Both the position numbers and the translations under genes were made by a program. The notes beneath the pieces are model-generated. The model made no database searches, was not told the origin of the DNA, and saw only the letters and a list, made by a program, of their open reading frames with translations. From Cribrihabitans_A pelagius (GTDB lineage: Bacteria > Pseudomonadota > Alphaproteobacteria > Rhodobacterales > Rhodobacteraceae), in the NCBI RefSeq assembly GCF_048820915.1, contig NZ_JBMERR010000001.1, positions 303,211-367,210 of the forward strand: a stretch of DNA of 64,000 bases. The letters run 5' to 3'. Every line of letters begins with the position of its first letter. Position 1 is the first letter of the stretch. Positions 1 to 7,349 of the stretch are shown here, piece by piece.

Positions 1-227
1 TCGGGGCGGAAGCTGAAGCCGAACCAGAGCGCGGCGAGGCGCCGGTCCACCGTCACCTCCGGCACTTCCGCAACCAGGTTCAGCGCCCGCATCAGCCGGG
101 CCAGCTCCAGCCCCGCCGCGGCAACGGAGCGCTCTGCCAGCGCGCTCACTGCGAAGGCGCTGGGCAGGCGGCCCTCGCCAATCACCTGATAGGCGTCCGG
201 CGCGGGCAAGGCAGACAGATGCGTCAT
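1..227 (-). CDS. CoA-transferase, CaiB/BaiF family (N-terminal part only)
   Basis: Only the first 75 codons are inside the window; the gene runs off the left edge. The start ATG (225-227) overlaps the TGA of the upstream permease gene (224-226), so it is the last visible gene of the ABC transporter operon and is probably translationally coupled. The visible protein has a serine/alanine-rich stretch around 'FAVSALAERSVAAAG' and the phrase 'VDRRLAALWFGFS'. Both recall type III CoA-transferases, which move CoA between carboxylic acids. The assignment rests on family resemblance of a short fragment and could be wrong. If right, the operon may import an acid or peptide-like substrate that is then activated as a CoA thioester. 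Confidence 0.5.
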   Translation of the reverse strand, partial: MTHLSALPAPDAYQVIGEGRLPSAFAVSALAERSVAAAGLELARLMRALNLVAEVPEVTVDRRLAALWFGFSFRP

Positions 228-1378
228 TGCTGGTAGGGGTCGAGGCTGTCGCGCAGCCCGTCGCCGAGGAAGTTGAACGCCAGCACCACGATCACAATCG
301 GAAGCATCGGGATTGCGGTCCAGGGGTAGATCTCGATCGAGGCGAGGTTCTGGGCATCGTTCAGCATCACCCCCCAGCTCACCGCAGGCGCGCGCAGGCC
401 AAGGCCGAGGAAGGAGAGCGCGGTTTCCCCCAGAATCATCGCCGGGATCGACAGCGCGGCGGAAGCGATCAGGTGGCTCATGAAGTTGGGCAGGAGGTGC
501 TTGCGGATCACCCGGCCCGAGGAGGCCCCCATCATTTCGGCCGCGCGCACGAACTCTTCCTCACGCAGGGACAGGAACTTGGCCCGTACCGCGCGCGCGA
601 GCCCGGGCCAGTCCAGAATGCCGAGGATGATTGAGATGATGAAGAACACCGCCACCGGCGACCAGTTCGACGGCACCGCCGCCGAGAGCGCCAGCCACAG
701 CGGCAGCTCGGGCAGGGAGCGTAGGATCTCGATCACGCGGTTGATCACCCAGTCGGTCTTGCCCCCCAGATACCCTGCCAGTGCGCCGAAGAAAATGCCG
801 AGCACGAAGGACACGGTAATGCCGATGAGACCCACGGTCAGCGACAGCTGCGCGCCATAGAGGATGCGGCTGAACACGTCGCGGCCGAGCCGGTCGGAGC
901 CCCAGAGGAAGATCGGGCTGCCGTCGGGGGAGCAAAACAGATGCGTGTCCGAGGGGATCAGCCCGGCGAGCTGGTACTCGCTGCCCTCACAGAAGAACTT
1001 GAGCCGCTGCGGGTTCTCCAGATCGGGCTTGAACACCCACTGGAAGGTCTCAAGGTCCGCTTCCGAGGTCATCGGGTAGATATAGGGGCCGATGAAGGCG
1101 CCCTCGTGGAAGAAGTTGACCGACTGCGGTGGCGAGAACAGGTGCTCGCTGTGGCGCTGGTTCGGCCCGTAGGGGGCAATGAAACCCGCAACCGGCAGGA
1201 GGAGGTAGCAGGTCAGCAGGAAGATGCCGGAGATCAGCCCAAGCCGGTGGCTGCGGAACTTGCGCCAGACCAAGAGCCAGTTCGGCGCGTCGAGATCTTT
1301 GCGCTCCAGCTCGCGCAGCGCCGCCTCGGGATCATAGGGCGCATCGTCCACATAGCGTCCGTCGGGCAGCCTGTTCAT
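224..1378 (-). CDS. Peptide-type ABC transporter permease (OppC/YejE-like)
   Basis: 384-residue inner-membrane permease of the dipeptide/oligopeptide (PepT) class. A first membrane segment at about residues 46-69 is followed by a periplasmic stretch of roughly 90 residues. Then comes the typical 'WGSDRLGRDVFSR' (about 159-171) that opens the permease domain, and an EAA-type ATPase contact loop at about 279-298. The long loop after the first segment and the total length fit the YejE subgroup, which works in microcin C/peptide uptake, better than classical OppC/DppC of about 300 residues. Its ATG overlaps the stop of the partner permease (ATGA), so the two are co-translated. The substrate cannot be read from sequence. 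Confidence 0.85.
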   Translation of the reverse strand: MNRLPDGRYVDDAPYDPEAALRELERKDLDAPNWLLVWRKFRSHRLGLISGIFLLTCYLLLPVAGFIAPYGPNQRHSEHLFSPPQSVNFFHEGAFIGPYIYPMTSEADLETFQWVFKPDLENPQRLKFFCEGSEYQLAGLIPSDTHLFCSPDGSPIFLWGSDRLGRDVFSRILYGAQLSLTVGLIGITVSFVLGIFFGALAGYLGGKTDWVINRVIEILRSLPELPLWLALSAAVPSNWSPVAVFFIISIILGILDWPGLARAVRAKFLSLREEEFVRAAEMMGASSGRVIRKHLLPNFMSHLIASAALSIPAMILGETALSFLGLGLRAPAVSWGVMLNDAQNLASIEIYPWTAIPMLPIVIVVLAFNFLGDGLRDSLDPYQQ

Positions 1379-2403
1379 GCGCGCCGCCCTTCATAGCGGA
1401 TGCGCGGGTCAAGCAGCATCAGCAGCACGTCCGAGACCATCGTGCCGATCAGCGTCAGAAGGGCCACGAACATCAGCACAAAGCCTGAAAGGAACATGTC
1501 CTGCGTCTTCAGCGCGGTGAGCAGGGTGGGGCCGATGGTCTGCAGCCCCAGCACCACCGAGACCAGAACCGAGCCCGAGATCATCGCAGGCAGCAGGTTG
1601 CCGATGTCTGCGACAAAGGGGTTGAAGGCCACCCGCAGCGGGTATTTCGTCAGCATCCGCGACGGGCTCAGCCCCTTGGCAATGGCGGTCTCCACATAAG
1701 GCTTGCCCAGTTCGTCCAGCATATTGGCCCTCAGCCGCTGCATCATCGCCGAGGCGCCGGCGGTGCCGATCACGAAGGTGGGCACGATCAGGTGGGTGAG
1801 GATCGACTTCATCTTCTCCCAGTTCATCGCCACGCCTTCGAACTGCGGGTCCATCAGCCCGCCGATCGGCAGGTCGAACCAGCGGTGGCCGTAGTAGAAC
1901 AGGATCAGCGCCAGCAGGAAGTTGGGCGTCGCAAGGCCGAGGTAACCGACAAAGGCGGTGGTGTAATCGACCCAGGTGCGCGAGCGCGCCGCCGCGATCA
2001 CCCCGAGCGGCAGCGCCACCACATAGACAAAAAGCACCGCCGCCAGGTTCACCAGCACGGTAAGCCAGAGACTGTCGCCGACGATCTCCGCCACCGGGCG
2101 GTCGAATTCGAAGGACCAGCCGAAATTGCCCTGGATCATGCCGGAAAACCCGTGCGGGCCGGGCATGAAGCCCATCCAGATCATGTATTGCTGCCACAGG
2201 GGCTTATCGAGCGCATATTCGCGGCGCAGGAATTCGGCCTTGTCGACGCCTGCGGACTGCCCCGAGGCCCTGAGTTCGGCGATCTGGTTCGACAGGTAGT
2301 CGCCGGGCGGCAGGTTGATGATGACGAAGACCAGCACCGAAACCGCCAGGAGCGTCAGCAGCATGGTGCCAAAGCGGTAGAGGGTGTAGCGCAGGATCTC
2401 CAT
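1375..2403 (-). CDS. Peptide-type ABC transporter permease (OppB/YejB-like)
   Basis: 342-residue inner-membrane permease. The chosen start gives 'MEILRYTLYRFGTMLLTLL', the usual OppB-type beginning: a short cytoplasmic arm, a first membrane helix, then a periplasmic segment with 'REYALDKPLWQQY'. The EAA loop ('YVETAIAKGLSPSRML') lies in the middle third. The reading frame stays open upstream, but that extension overlaps the binding-protein gene in another frame and has no permease character. The ATG at 2401-2403 overlaps the TGA of the binding-protein gene (TGATG), which supports this start. It forms the membrane channel with the permease encoded immediately downstream. Confidence 0.87.
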   Translation of the reverse strand: MEILRYTLYRFGTMLLTLLAVSVLVFVIINLPPGDYLSNQIAELRASGQSAGVDKAEFLRREYALDKPLWQQYMIWMGFMPGPHGFSGMIQGNFGWSFEFDRPVAEIVGDSLWLTVLVNLAAVLFVYVVALPLGVIAAARSRTWVDYTTAFVGYLGLATPNFLLALILFYYGHRWFDLPIGGLMDPQFEGVAMNWEKMKSILTHLIVPTFVIGTAGASAMMQRLRANMLDELGKPYVETAIAKGLSPSRMLTKYPLRVAFNPFVADIGNLLPAMISGSVLVSVVLGLQTIGPTLLTALKTQDMFLSGFVLMFVALLTLIGTMVSDVLLMLLDPRIRYEGRRA

Positions 2404-4337
2404 CAGCCGTCGCCGTCCTCGAAGAAAAACTCGTCCGGCCGGTAGATGCCGAAATGCGCTCCCGGATCCCAGGCCCAGAGGCCTTCCTTGGGCACATTGC
2501 GCAGGCGGTTGCTGACCACCACCGGCTGCGGCGCGGCGGCGACGATGCCGATGGCATAGACCTGGTCGGCGTGGATCTCCAGCATCTGCCGCCAGACCGC
2601 GGCTCGGGCCTCGTCGGTGGTGGCGTTGTTCCACTCCTCGTTGAGCCGCATCAGCTCCTGCGCCGGTTCCATGTCGGGCGGCTCGCCCGCGGCGCCGCCG
2701 GTCTGGTAGTACTGGCCCCATTTCGGCCAGGACAGGAACACCTGATCGGTCGGCGCCAGGTAGATCGGCGAGGTATAGGCCTGCGGCAGCCCGTTGTCCC
2801 AGCCGTACCAGGCCGAGGCCATGGTGGTGCCGGAGAACACCCGGTTGCGCAGGATGTCGCGGTCCAGGGGCCGCATCACCAGCTTGACCCCGACGTCGCG
2901 CCAGTCGTCGGTGATGATCTGCAGCGCGTTCTCGACCTCCTCGCGCTCACCCGCGGTCTCGATGATCAGCTCCATCTTGCGCCCGTCCGGCAGGCGGCGG
3001 ATGCCGTAGGCGTCGCGCTCGGCCAGCCCCGCTTCGTCCAGCAGGCGGTTGGCTTGTTCCGGGTCGAAGCTGGCCCAGGCATCGCGCAGGGCCGGGTCGA
3101 AGAGCGCGCTTTGCTCCAGCACGGTCATCGCGCCGGGTTCCGCAAGATCGAAATACAGCGCCCGGTTGATGGCCTTGCGGTTGATCGCCAGCGACAGCGC
3201 CCGGCGCACCCGCACGTCGCGCAACAGCGCGCGCCAGACCGGATCGTTGGAATTGAGGTTGGGGTAGATCGCGATCTGCGAGGCGGCACCGCTCTTCCAC
3301 AGGTAGGTGGTGTAGCCGGCCCCGTCCTTCTCCCCCTTGCGCAGGATCGGAATGTCGCGGAAACCCAGCCCCCGGGCCTGCAGGTCGGTCTCGCCTGCGT
3401 TGGACTTGGCCGCGACCAGCCCGGGCGCCACGATCTCCATCTCCACCGTGTCGATATAGGGCAGCTGCACGCCGCGGCTGTCGATGCGGTGGAAATAGGG
3501 GTTGCGCACGAAATTGTGGCGGATGCGCTTGCCGGGGGAAGCGTTGATCCAGGGTTGCAGCGTGGGCAGCGCGTGATTGTCGAACTTGTACATGTTGTCG
3601 TACTTGTTGTGCAGCGCGGCCCAGCTTTTCACGCGGGTGTACTCGACCTCCTCGGCCAGGGTTTCGGGCGCGGCGTAATCGGCGTGGAACTGCTTGAGAT
3701 AGGCAGAAGGCCGGTAGATGAAGGGCGGCCGGGCTTGGGCCAGCAGATGCAGGAAGCCGGGGTTGGGGTCCTCCCACTCGTAGATCACTGTGGCGGCGTC
3801 CGGGAAGCTCGCCTGCGGCAGTTTGCCGTTCACATGCATGAAATCGGGCGGGCCGACCGGGCTCAGAAGCGGGTTGTTGGCGACATCTTTCCACCAGTAC
3901 TCGAAATCGGCCGAGGTGAAGGGCGAGCCATCGGACCATCGGTGGCCGGGGCGCAGCTTCAGCGTGTAGCGGCGGTTGTTCTCGTTCTCGAAGTCCAGCA
4001 GGATGTCGGGCTTGAGCTGAAAGCCCTCGTCATAACCCGCGAGCCTTGCATAGCCGTAAACCACCATCTGGCGGATGTCCTTGGAGCGGGTGACCATGGT
4101 GTTGAGTGTGCCGCCCTGCACGCCGAATTCGCGGCCCTTGGCCGCCAGGTCGACCACCAACGGCACCTCGGGCAGGCGTTTCTCGACCGGCGGCATATAG
4201 CCCGCCTTCACCTCGGTCGCCCAGAAGCTGCTTTCCTGCGGCTCCGGGCTCTGCGCGGCGGCGGCGAGGGGCGCCAGGCAGCAGGCGGCCAGAATGGGCA
4301 GAGACTTGGCCAGGAGTGTCTTGGGGAAATCAAGCAT
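2403..4337 (-). CDS. Extracellular solute-binding protein, family 5 (YejA/OppA-like)
   Basis: 644-residue periplasmic binding protein. Residues 1-28 form a signal peptide (KTLLAKSLPILAACCLAPLAAAA, cleavage near AAA-QS). The mature part has family 5 (SBP_bac_5) landmarks: 'YTLKLRPGHRWSDGSPFTSADFEYWWKD' near residue 125 (quoted in two parts: YTLKLRPGHRWSDG and SPFTSADFEYWW), and 'RRALSLAINRKAINRALYF' near residue 380. It is longer than typical OppA (about 540) and near the YejA class. It sits between the ATPase and permease genes: its start overlaps the ATPase stop by 8 bp and its stop overlaps the permease start. The ligand is probably a peptide or peptide-like molecule; the sequence does not say which. 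Confidence 0.88.
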   Translation of the reverse strand: MLDFPKTLLAKSLPILAACCLAPLAAAAQSPEPQESSFWATEVKAGYMPPVEKRLPEVPLVVDLAAKGREFGVQGGTLNTMVTRSKDIRQMVVYGYARLAGYDEGFQLKPDILLDFENENNRRYTLKLRPGHRWSDGSPFTSADFEYWWKDVANNPLLSPVGPPDFMHVNGKLPQASFPDAATVIYEWEDPNPGFLHLLAQARPPFIYRPSAYLKQFHADYAAPETLAEEVEYTRVKSWAALHNKYDNMYKFDNHALPTLQPWINASPGKRIRHNFVRNPYFHRIDSRGVQLPYIDTVEMEIVAPGLVAAKSNAGETDLQARGLGFRDIPILRKGEKDGAGYTTYLWKSGAASQIAIYPNLNSNDPVWRALLRDVRVRRALSLAINRKAINRALYFDLAEPGAMTVLEQSALFDPALRDAWASFDPEQANRLLDEAGLAERDAYGIRRLPDGRKMELIIETAGEREEVENALQIITDDWRDVGVKLVMRPLDRDILRNRVFSGTTMASAWYGWDNGLPQAYTSPIYLAPTDQVFLSWPKWGQYYQTGGAAGEPPDMEPAQELMRLNEEWNNATTDEARAAVWRQMLEIHADQVYAIGIVAAAPQPVVVSNRLRNVPKEGLWAWDPGAHFGIYRPDEFFFEDGDG

Positions 4338-6111
4338 GGCAACGTACCTTGTGGCCGGGTTCCAGGTGCCGCAGGTTCACCAGCGGCGGGGCCTCGGCGC
4401 CGGTGAAGCGGAACTGCTCGGGCCAGCATTCGGGTGCGCCCGCGCCTTGCGCCACCAGTTTCAGGTCGATGGGCCGGGCCGGGTCCGGCTCCGGCTGGGC
4501 CGCGATCAGCGCCTTGGTGTAGGGGTGCTGGGGGTTGTAGAACAGGGTTTCCGGCGGCGCCTGCTCGACGATCAGCCCGCGCCGCATCACCGCCACCTCA
4601 TCGGCGATGCGCGCCACCACCGCCAGATCGTGGCTGATGAACAGATAGGACAGGTTCTGCCGGTCGCGGATCTCTTCCAGGAGCCGCAGGATCTGCTCCT
4701 GCACCGATACATCAAGGGCCGAGGTGGGTTCGTCGCAGACGATCAGCGAGGGCTCCAGCATCAGCGCCCGCGCAATCGACAGCCGCTGCCGCTGGCCGCC
4801 GGAGAAGGCATGCGGGTAGCGTTTCAGCATGTCCGGCGGCAGCCCCACCAGCCGCAGCATCTCGGCTGCCTTCTCGCGGCGTTCGGCGCGGGTGCCGATG
4901 CCGTGGATCTCCAGGGGCTCCACCATCGTGTTCTGGATCCGCATCCGCGGCGACAGCGAGGAATAGGGATCCTGGAACACCATCTGCGCCTGGCGCTGGA
5001 AGGCGGTGCGCTGGGCGCGGTCCATCGCGTGCACCGCTACCGGCTCCGCGCCCTTCTCCGGCCGGAACAGGATTTCGCCGCCTTCATCCGGCGGCTCCGC
5101 TCCCAGCGCGATGCGCGCCGCGGTGGTCTTGCCCGAGCCGCTTTCGCCGACGATGGCCAGCGTCTCCCCGCGCGACAGGCGCAGGTCAATGCCGCGGCAG
5201 GCGTGGATGCGCACCGGTGCCTGCCAGCCCTTGCCGGCTCTCAGCGTATAGGTCTTGGAAACCGCTTTCATCTCCAGGATCACGTCTTCGCGGCCGGGCG
5301 GCACGCCGACCACGGCCTCGTCCGGGATCTCGGGCGCGGCGTCGAACAGCGCCTTGGTATAGGGGTGCGCCGGGGCGCTCAGCAGCGCCTCGGTGCTGCC
5401 CGCCTCCATCACCCGGCCCCTGTGCATCACCACCACCTGCTCGGCCATGTTGGCAACCACGCCAAGGTCGTGGGTGACCAGGATCATCGCCATGCCGGTT
5501 TCGCGCTGCAGCTCCTTCATCAGACCCAGAACCTGCGCCTGGGTGGTGACATCGAGCGCGGTGGTCGGCTCGTCCGCGATCAGCAGCGCCGGGCGGGCCA
5601 CCATTGCCATCGCGATCATCGCGCGCTGCCGCATGCCGCCGGAGAGCTCGAAGGGGTAGGATTTGTAGATGCTCTCGGGGTCCGGGAAGCCGACCCGCTC
5701 GAAACACTCCAGCACTATCTTGCGCGCCGCCTGGCCGCGCTTGCCGCCGTGCAGCCGCAGCACTTCCACCACCTGGTTGCCGATCCGGTGCAGCGGTGAC
5801 AGCGAGCGCATCGGCTCCTGGAAGATCATCGAGATGGTGTTGCCGCGGATGTCGCGCAGCTGGCGCTCGTCCACTTGCAGCAGGTCCAGCTTGTCGCCAT
5901 GCCGCTCCAGCAGCGCGCGCCCCGAGCGGATCTGCGCCGTGCGCGGCAGGATGCGCAGCACCGCGCGGCAGGAGATCGTCTTGCCCGAGCCGCTCTCGCC
6001 CACCAGCGCCAGGGTTTCGCCCGGCTGCACGGCAAAGCTCACATCGCGGACGACCGGGTCGTCCTTGCCGAAGCCGATGCTGAGATTTTCGACAGACAGC
6101 AGCGGGCGCAT
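4330..6111 (-). CDS. ABC transporter, fused double ATP-binding protein (YejF-like)
   Basis: 593 residues carrying two complete nucleotide-binding domains. The first has Walker A 'GESGSGKT' near residue 38, signature 'LSGGMRQR' near 153 and Walker B 'LLIADEPTTALD'. The second has 'GESGSGKTT' near 315, 'FSGGQRQRLSIARAL' near 434 and 'LIVCDEPTSALD'. Each half has the oligopeptide-type C-terminal extension. This is the YejF/DppD-DppF fusion layout and powers the two permeases encoded downstream. It is the first gene of the operon. In the E. coli yej operon the ATPase gene comes last, so the order here is rearranged. The divergent TetR gene 280 bp away is the likely regulator. Confidence 0.9.
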   Translation of the reverse strand: MRPLLSVENLSIGFGKDDPVVRDVSFAVQPGETLALVGESGSGKTISCRAVLRILPRTAQIRSGRALLERHGDKLDLLQVDERQLRDIRGNTISMIFQEPMRSLSPLHRIGNQVVEVLRLHGGKRGQAARKIVLECFERVGFPDPESIYKSYPFELSGGMRQRAMIAMAMVARPALLIADEPTTALDVTTQAQVLGLMKELQRETGMAMILVTHDLGVVANMAEQVVVMHRGRVMEAGSTEALLSAPAHPYTKALFDAAPEIPDEAVVGVPPGREDVILEMKAVSKTYTLRAGKGWQAPVRIHACRGIDLRLSRGETLAIVGESGSGKTTAARIALGAEPPDEGGEILFRPEKGAEPVAVHAMDRAQRTAFQRQAQMVFQDPYSSLSPRMRIQNTMVEPLEIHGIGTRAERREKAAEMLRLVGLPPDMLKRYPHAFSGGQRQRLSIARALMLEPSLIVCDEPTSALDVSVQEQILRLLEEIRDRQNLSYLFISHDLAVVARIADEVAVMRRGLIVEQAPPETLFYNPQHPYTKALIAAQPEPDPARPIDLKLVAQGAGAPECWPEQFRFTGAEAPPLVNLRHLEPGHKVRCHA

Positions 6112-6279
6112 TCAGCCCCGCCCGCCCGCCGGATGCGCGGCGCACATGATCCGTTGGCTCCCCTGATTTTTGCATCACCTTCGCGCGGGGCGGGTTCATT
6201 AGTCAAACCCCAATTGGACAGAGGCCGGTGGCGAAAGGGAAATTTGATGCCGGATTGCTGGCAGAGAGGGGTGCGGGCC

Positions 6280-6295
6280 GTCACATTCACGTGAC
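6280..6295. promoter_or_regulatory. Possible TetR operator: inverted repeat GTCAC-N6-GTGAC
   Basis: Perfect 5-bp arms (6280-6284 and 6291-6295) separated by six bases lie in the 279-bp space between the divergent ABC operon (start 6111) and the TetR gene (start 6391). The position suits a shared operator for the TetR-type regulator. A second, weaker candidate is around 6201-6220 (GTCAA ... TTGGAC). No binding evidence exists; this is an inference from symmetry and place. Confidence 0.3.
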
Positions 6296-6390
6296 GCTCC
6301 GGGAGACTTTGGGCGTGCCGTATTTGCCGTCTTGGCCGGGGCGGGCAGGAGCAGTAGGAAGAAAAGGCAACAGAAGGCGAGGGGCGGCCG

Positions 6391-7056
6391 ATGGCGCAAA
6401 AACCTGTTCTGCACCGGGACAACCCGGAGGCCGAGCCGCTGGTCGGCAACATCAAGGTGACGCGCGGGGATTGGCTTAACGTCGCCATGGACGTGCTGAT
6501 CTCGGACGGGGTGGAGCAGGTGAAGGTGCTGGCGCTGGCCGAGCGGATGCAGGTCTCGCGCTCCTCCTTCTACTGGTATTTCAAATCGCGCCAGGACTTG
6601 CTGGACGCGCTGCTGAAAACATGGGAGCAGACCAATACCGCGGGCATGGTGGCCCAGGCCGAGGCGCCGGCCGCGACCGTCACCGGCGCAGTGCTGAACG
6701 TCTTCCGCTGCATCGCCAACCCGGCACTTTTCAACACGGCGCTGGATTTCGCGGTGCGCGACTGGTCGCGCCGCTCGGGCAAGGTGCGCAGCCTGATGGA
6801 CCGCTCCGACGCCCGCCGGGTGGCGGCGCTGACCGCGATGTTCGCCCGCTACGGCTGCCCCGAGCGCGAAGCGGTGACGCGGGCCAAGGTGCTCTACTAC
6901 ATGCAGCTCGGCTACGACATGGCAGAGCCGAACGAAAGCTACACCCACCGGCTGGAGATGACGCCGGAATACCTGAAGGTCTTCACCGGCCAGGAGCCGC
7001 AGCCGCAGGAGATGGCCGAGTTCACCGAGTTCACCCGCCGCCACTGGGACGTTTGA
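6391..7056 (+). CDS. TetR/AcrR family transcriptional regulator
   Basis: 221 residues. The N-terminal third is a TetR DNA-binding domain: a helix 'WLNVAMDVLISDGVEQVKV', then the helix-turn-helix 'LALAERMQVSRSSFYWYFK' (about residues 48-66) ending in the diagnostic Y-x-x-F-K-S-R. The C-terminal ligand-binding domain has no recognisable subfamily motif. The start ATG has a purine-rich GAGGGG stretch about eight bases upstream. The gene is divergent from the peptide-type ABC transporter operon, the classic position for its local repressor. The inducer is unknown. Confidence 0.85.
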   Translation: MAQKPVLHRDNPEAEPLVGNIKVTRGDWLNVAMDVLISDGVEQVKVLALAERMQVSRSSFYWYFKSRQDLLDALLKTWEQTNTAGMVAQAEAPAATVTGAVLNVFRCIANPALFNTALDFAVRDWSRRSGKVRSLMDRSDARRVAALTAMFARYGCPEREAVTRAKVLYYMQLGYDMAEPNESYTHRLEMTPEYLKVFTGQEPQPQEMAEFTEFTRRHWDV

Positions 7057-7100
7057 CCCGGGAGGCTTTTCCGACCGGAGAGCACGTCTTCGCCTGCCGC

Positions 7101-7258
7101 GAACAACAAGCCGCGCATCGCCGCCGCGCGCGGAGGCGATCCCAACGGAAATGGCTGGCAATTTATGTCCGCCAAGTCCGTACGACTTTTCGAGGTACCG
7201 CCCAGCCGCAGCCAAATCGCCACCGCGTGGGGGCGCGGCGGCGATGCGCGGCGGCCTT
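7101..7258 (-). repeat. Dispersed intergenic repeat, copy A (about 157 bp)
   Basis: Read on the minus strand, this matches 61068-61224 read on the plus strand along its whole length, by eye about three quarters or more identical. Shared anchors include 'GGCGATTTGGCTG', 'GTACGGAC', 'AAATTGCCAG'/'AAACTGCCAG', 'GGATCGCC' and 'GCGCGGCTT'. Both copies have near-equal length and sit between genes. It fills most of the 293-bp gap between the TetR gene and the oxidoreductase gene. No protein is encoded. A short related stretch occurs near 16369. Confidence 0.75.
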
Positions 7259-7294
7259 CGCCCTTGTTCCGCGCCGGGGGCAGTCCGTAGCGGG

Positions 7295-7325
7295 CAAAAA
7301 GAGGGGCCGCGTGCTGCGGCCCCTG
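7295..7325 (-). terminator. Rho-independent terminator of the oxidoreductase gene
   Basis: An 8-bp GC stem (GGGGCCGC at 7303-7310 with GCGGCCCC at 7316-7323) is followed on the minus strand by a CTTTTT run (7296-7300). It lies 25 bases past the stop of the indolepyruvate oxidoreductase gene and is in the right orientation to end its transcript. Confidence 0.8.
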
Positions 7326-7349
7326 AATAAGCGCTTGCTCTGTCTATGC

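Noticed and set aside
6201..6220. Second TetR operator candidate GTCAA...TTGGAC
   Set aside because: The arms match only if one extra base is allowed; the perfect dyad at 6280-6295 is the better candidate.
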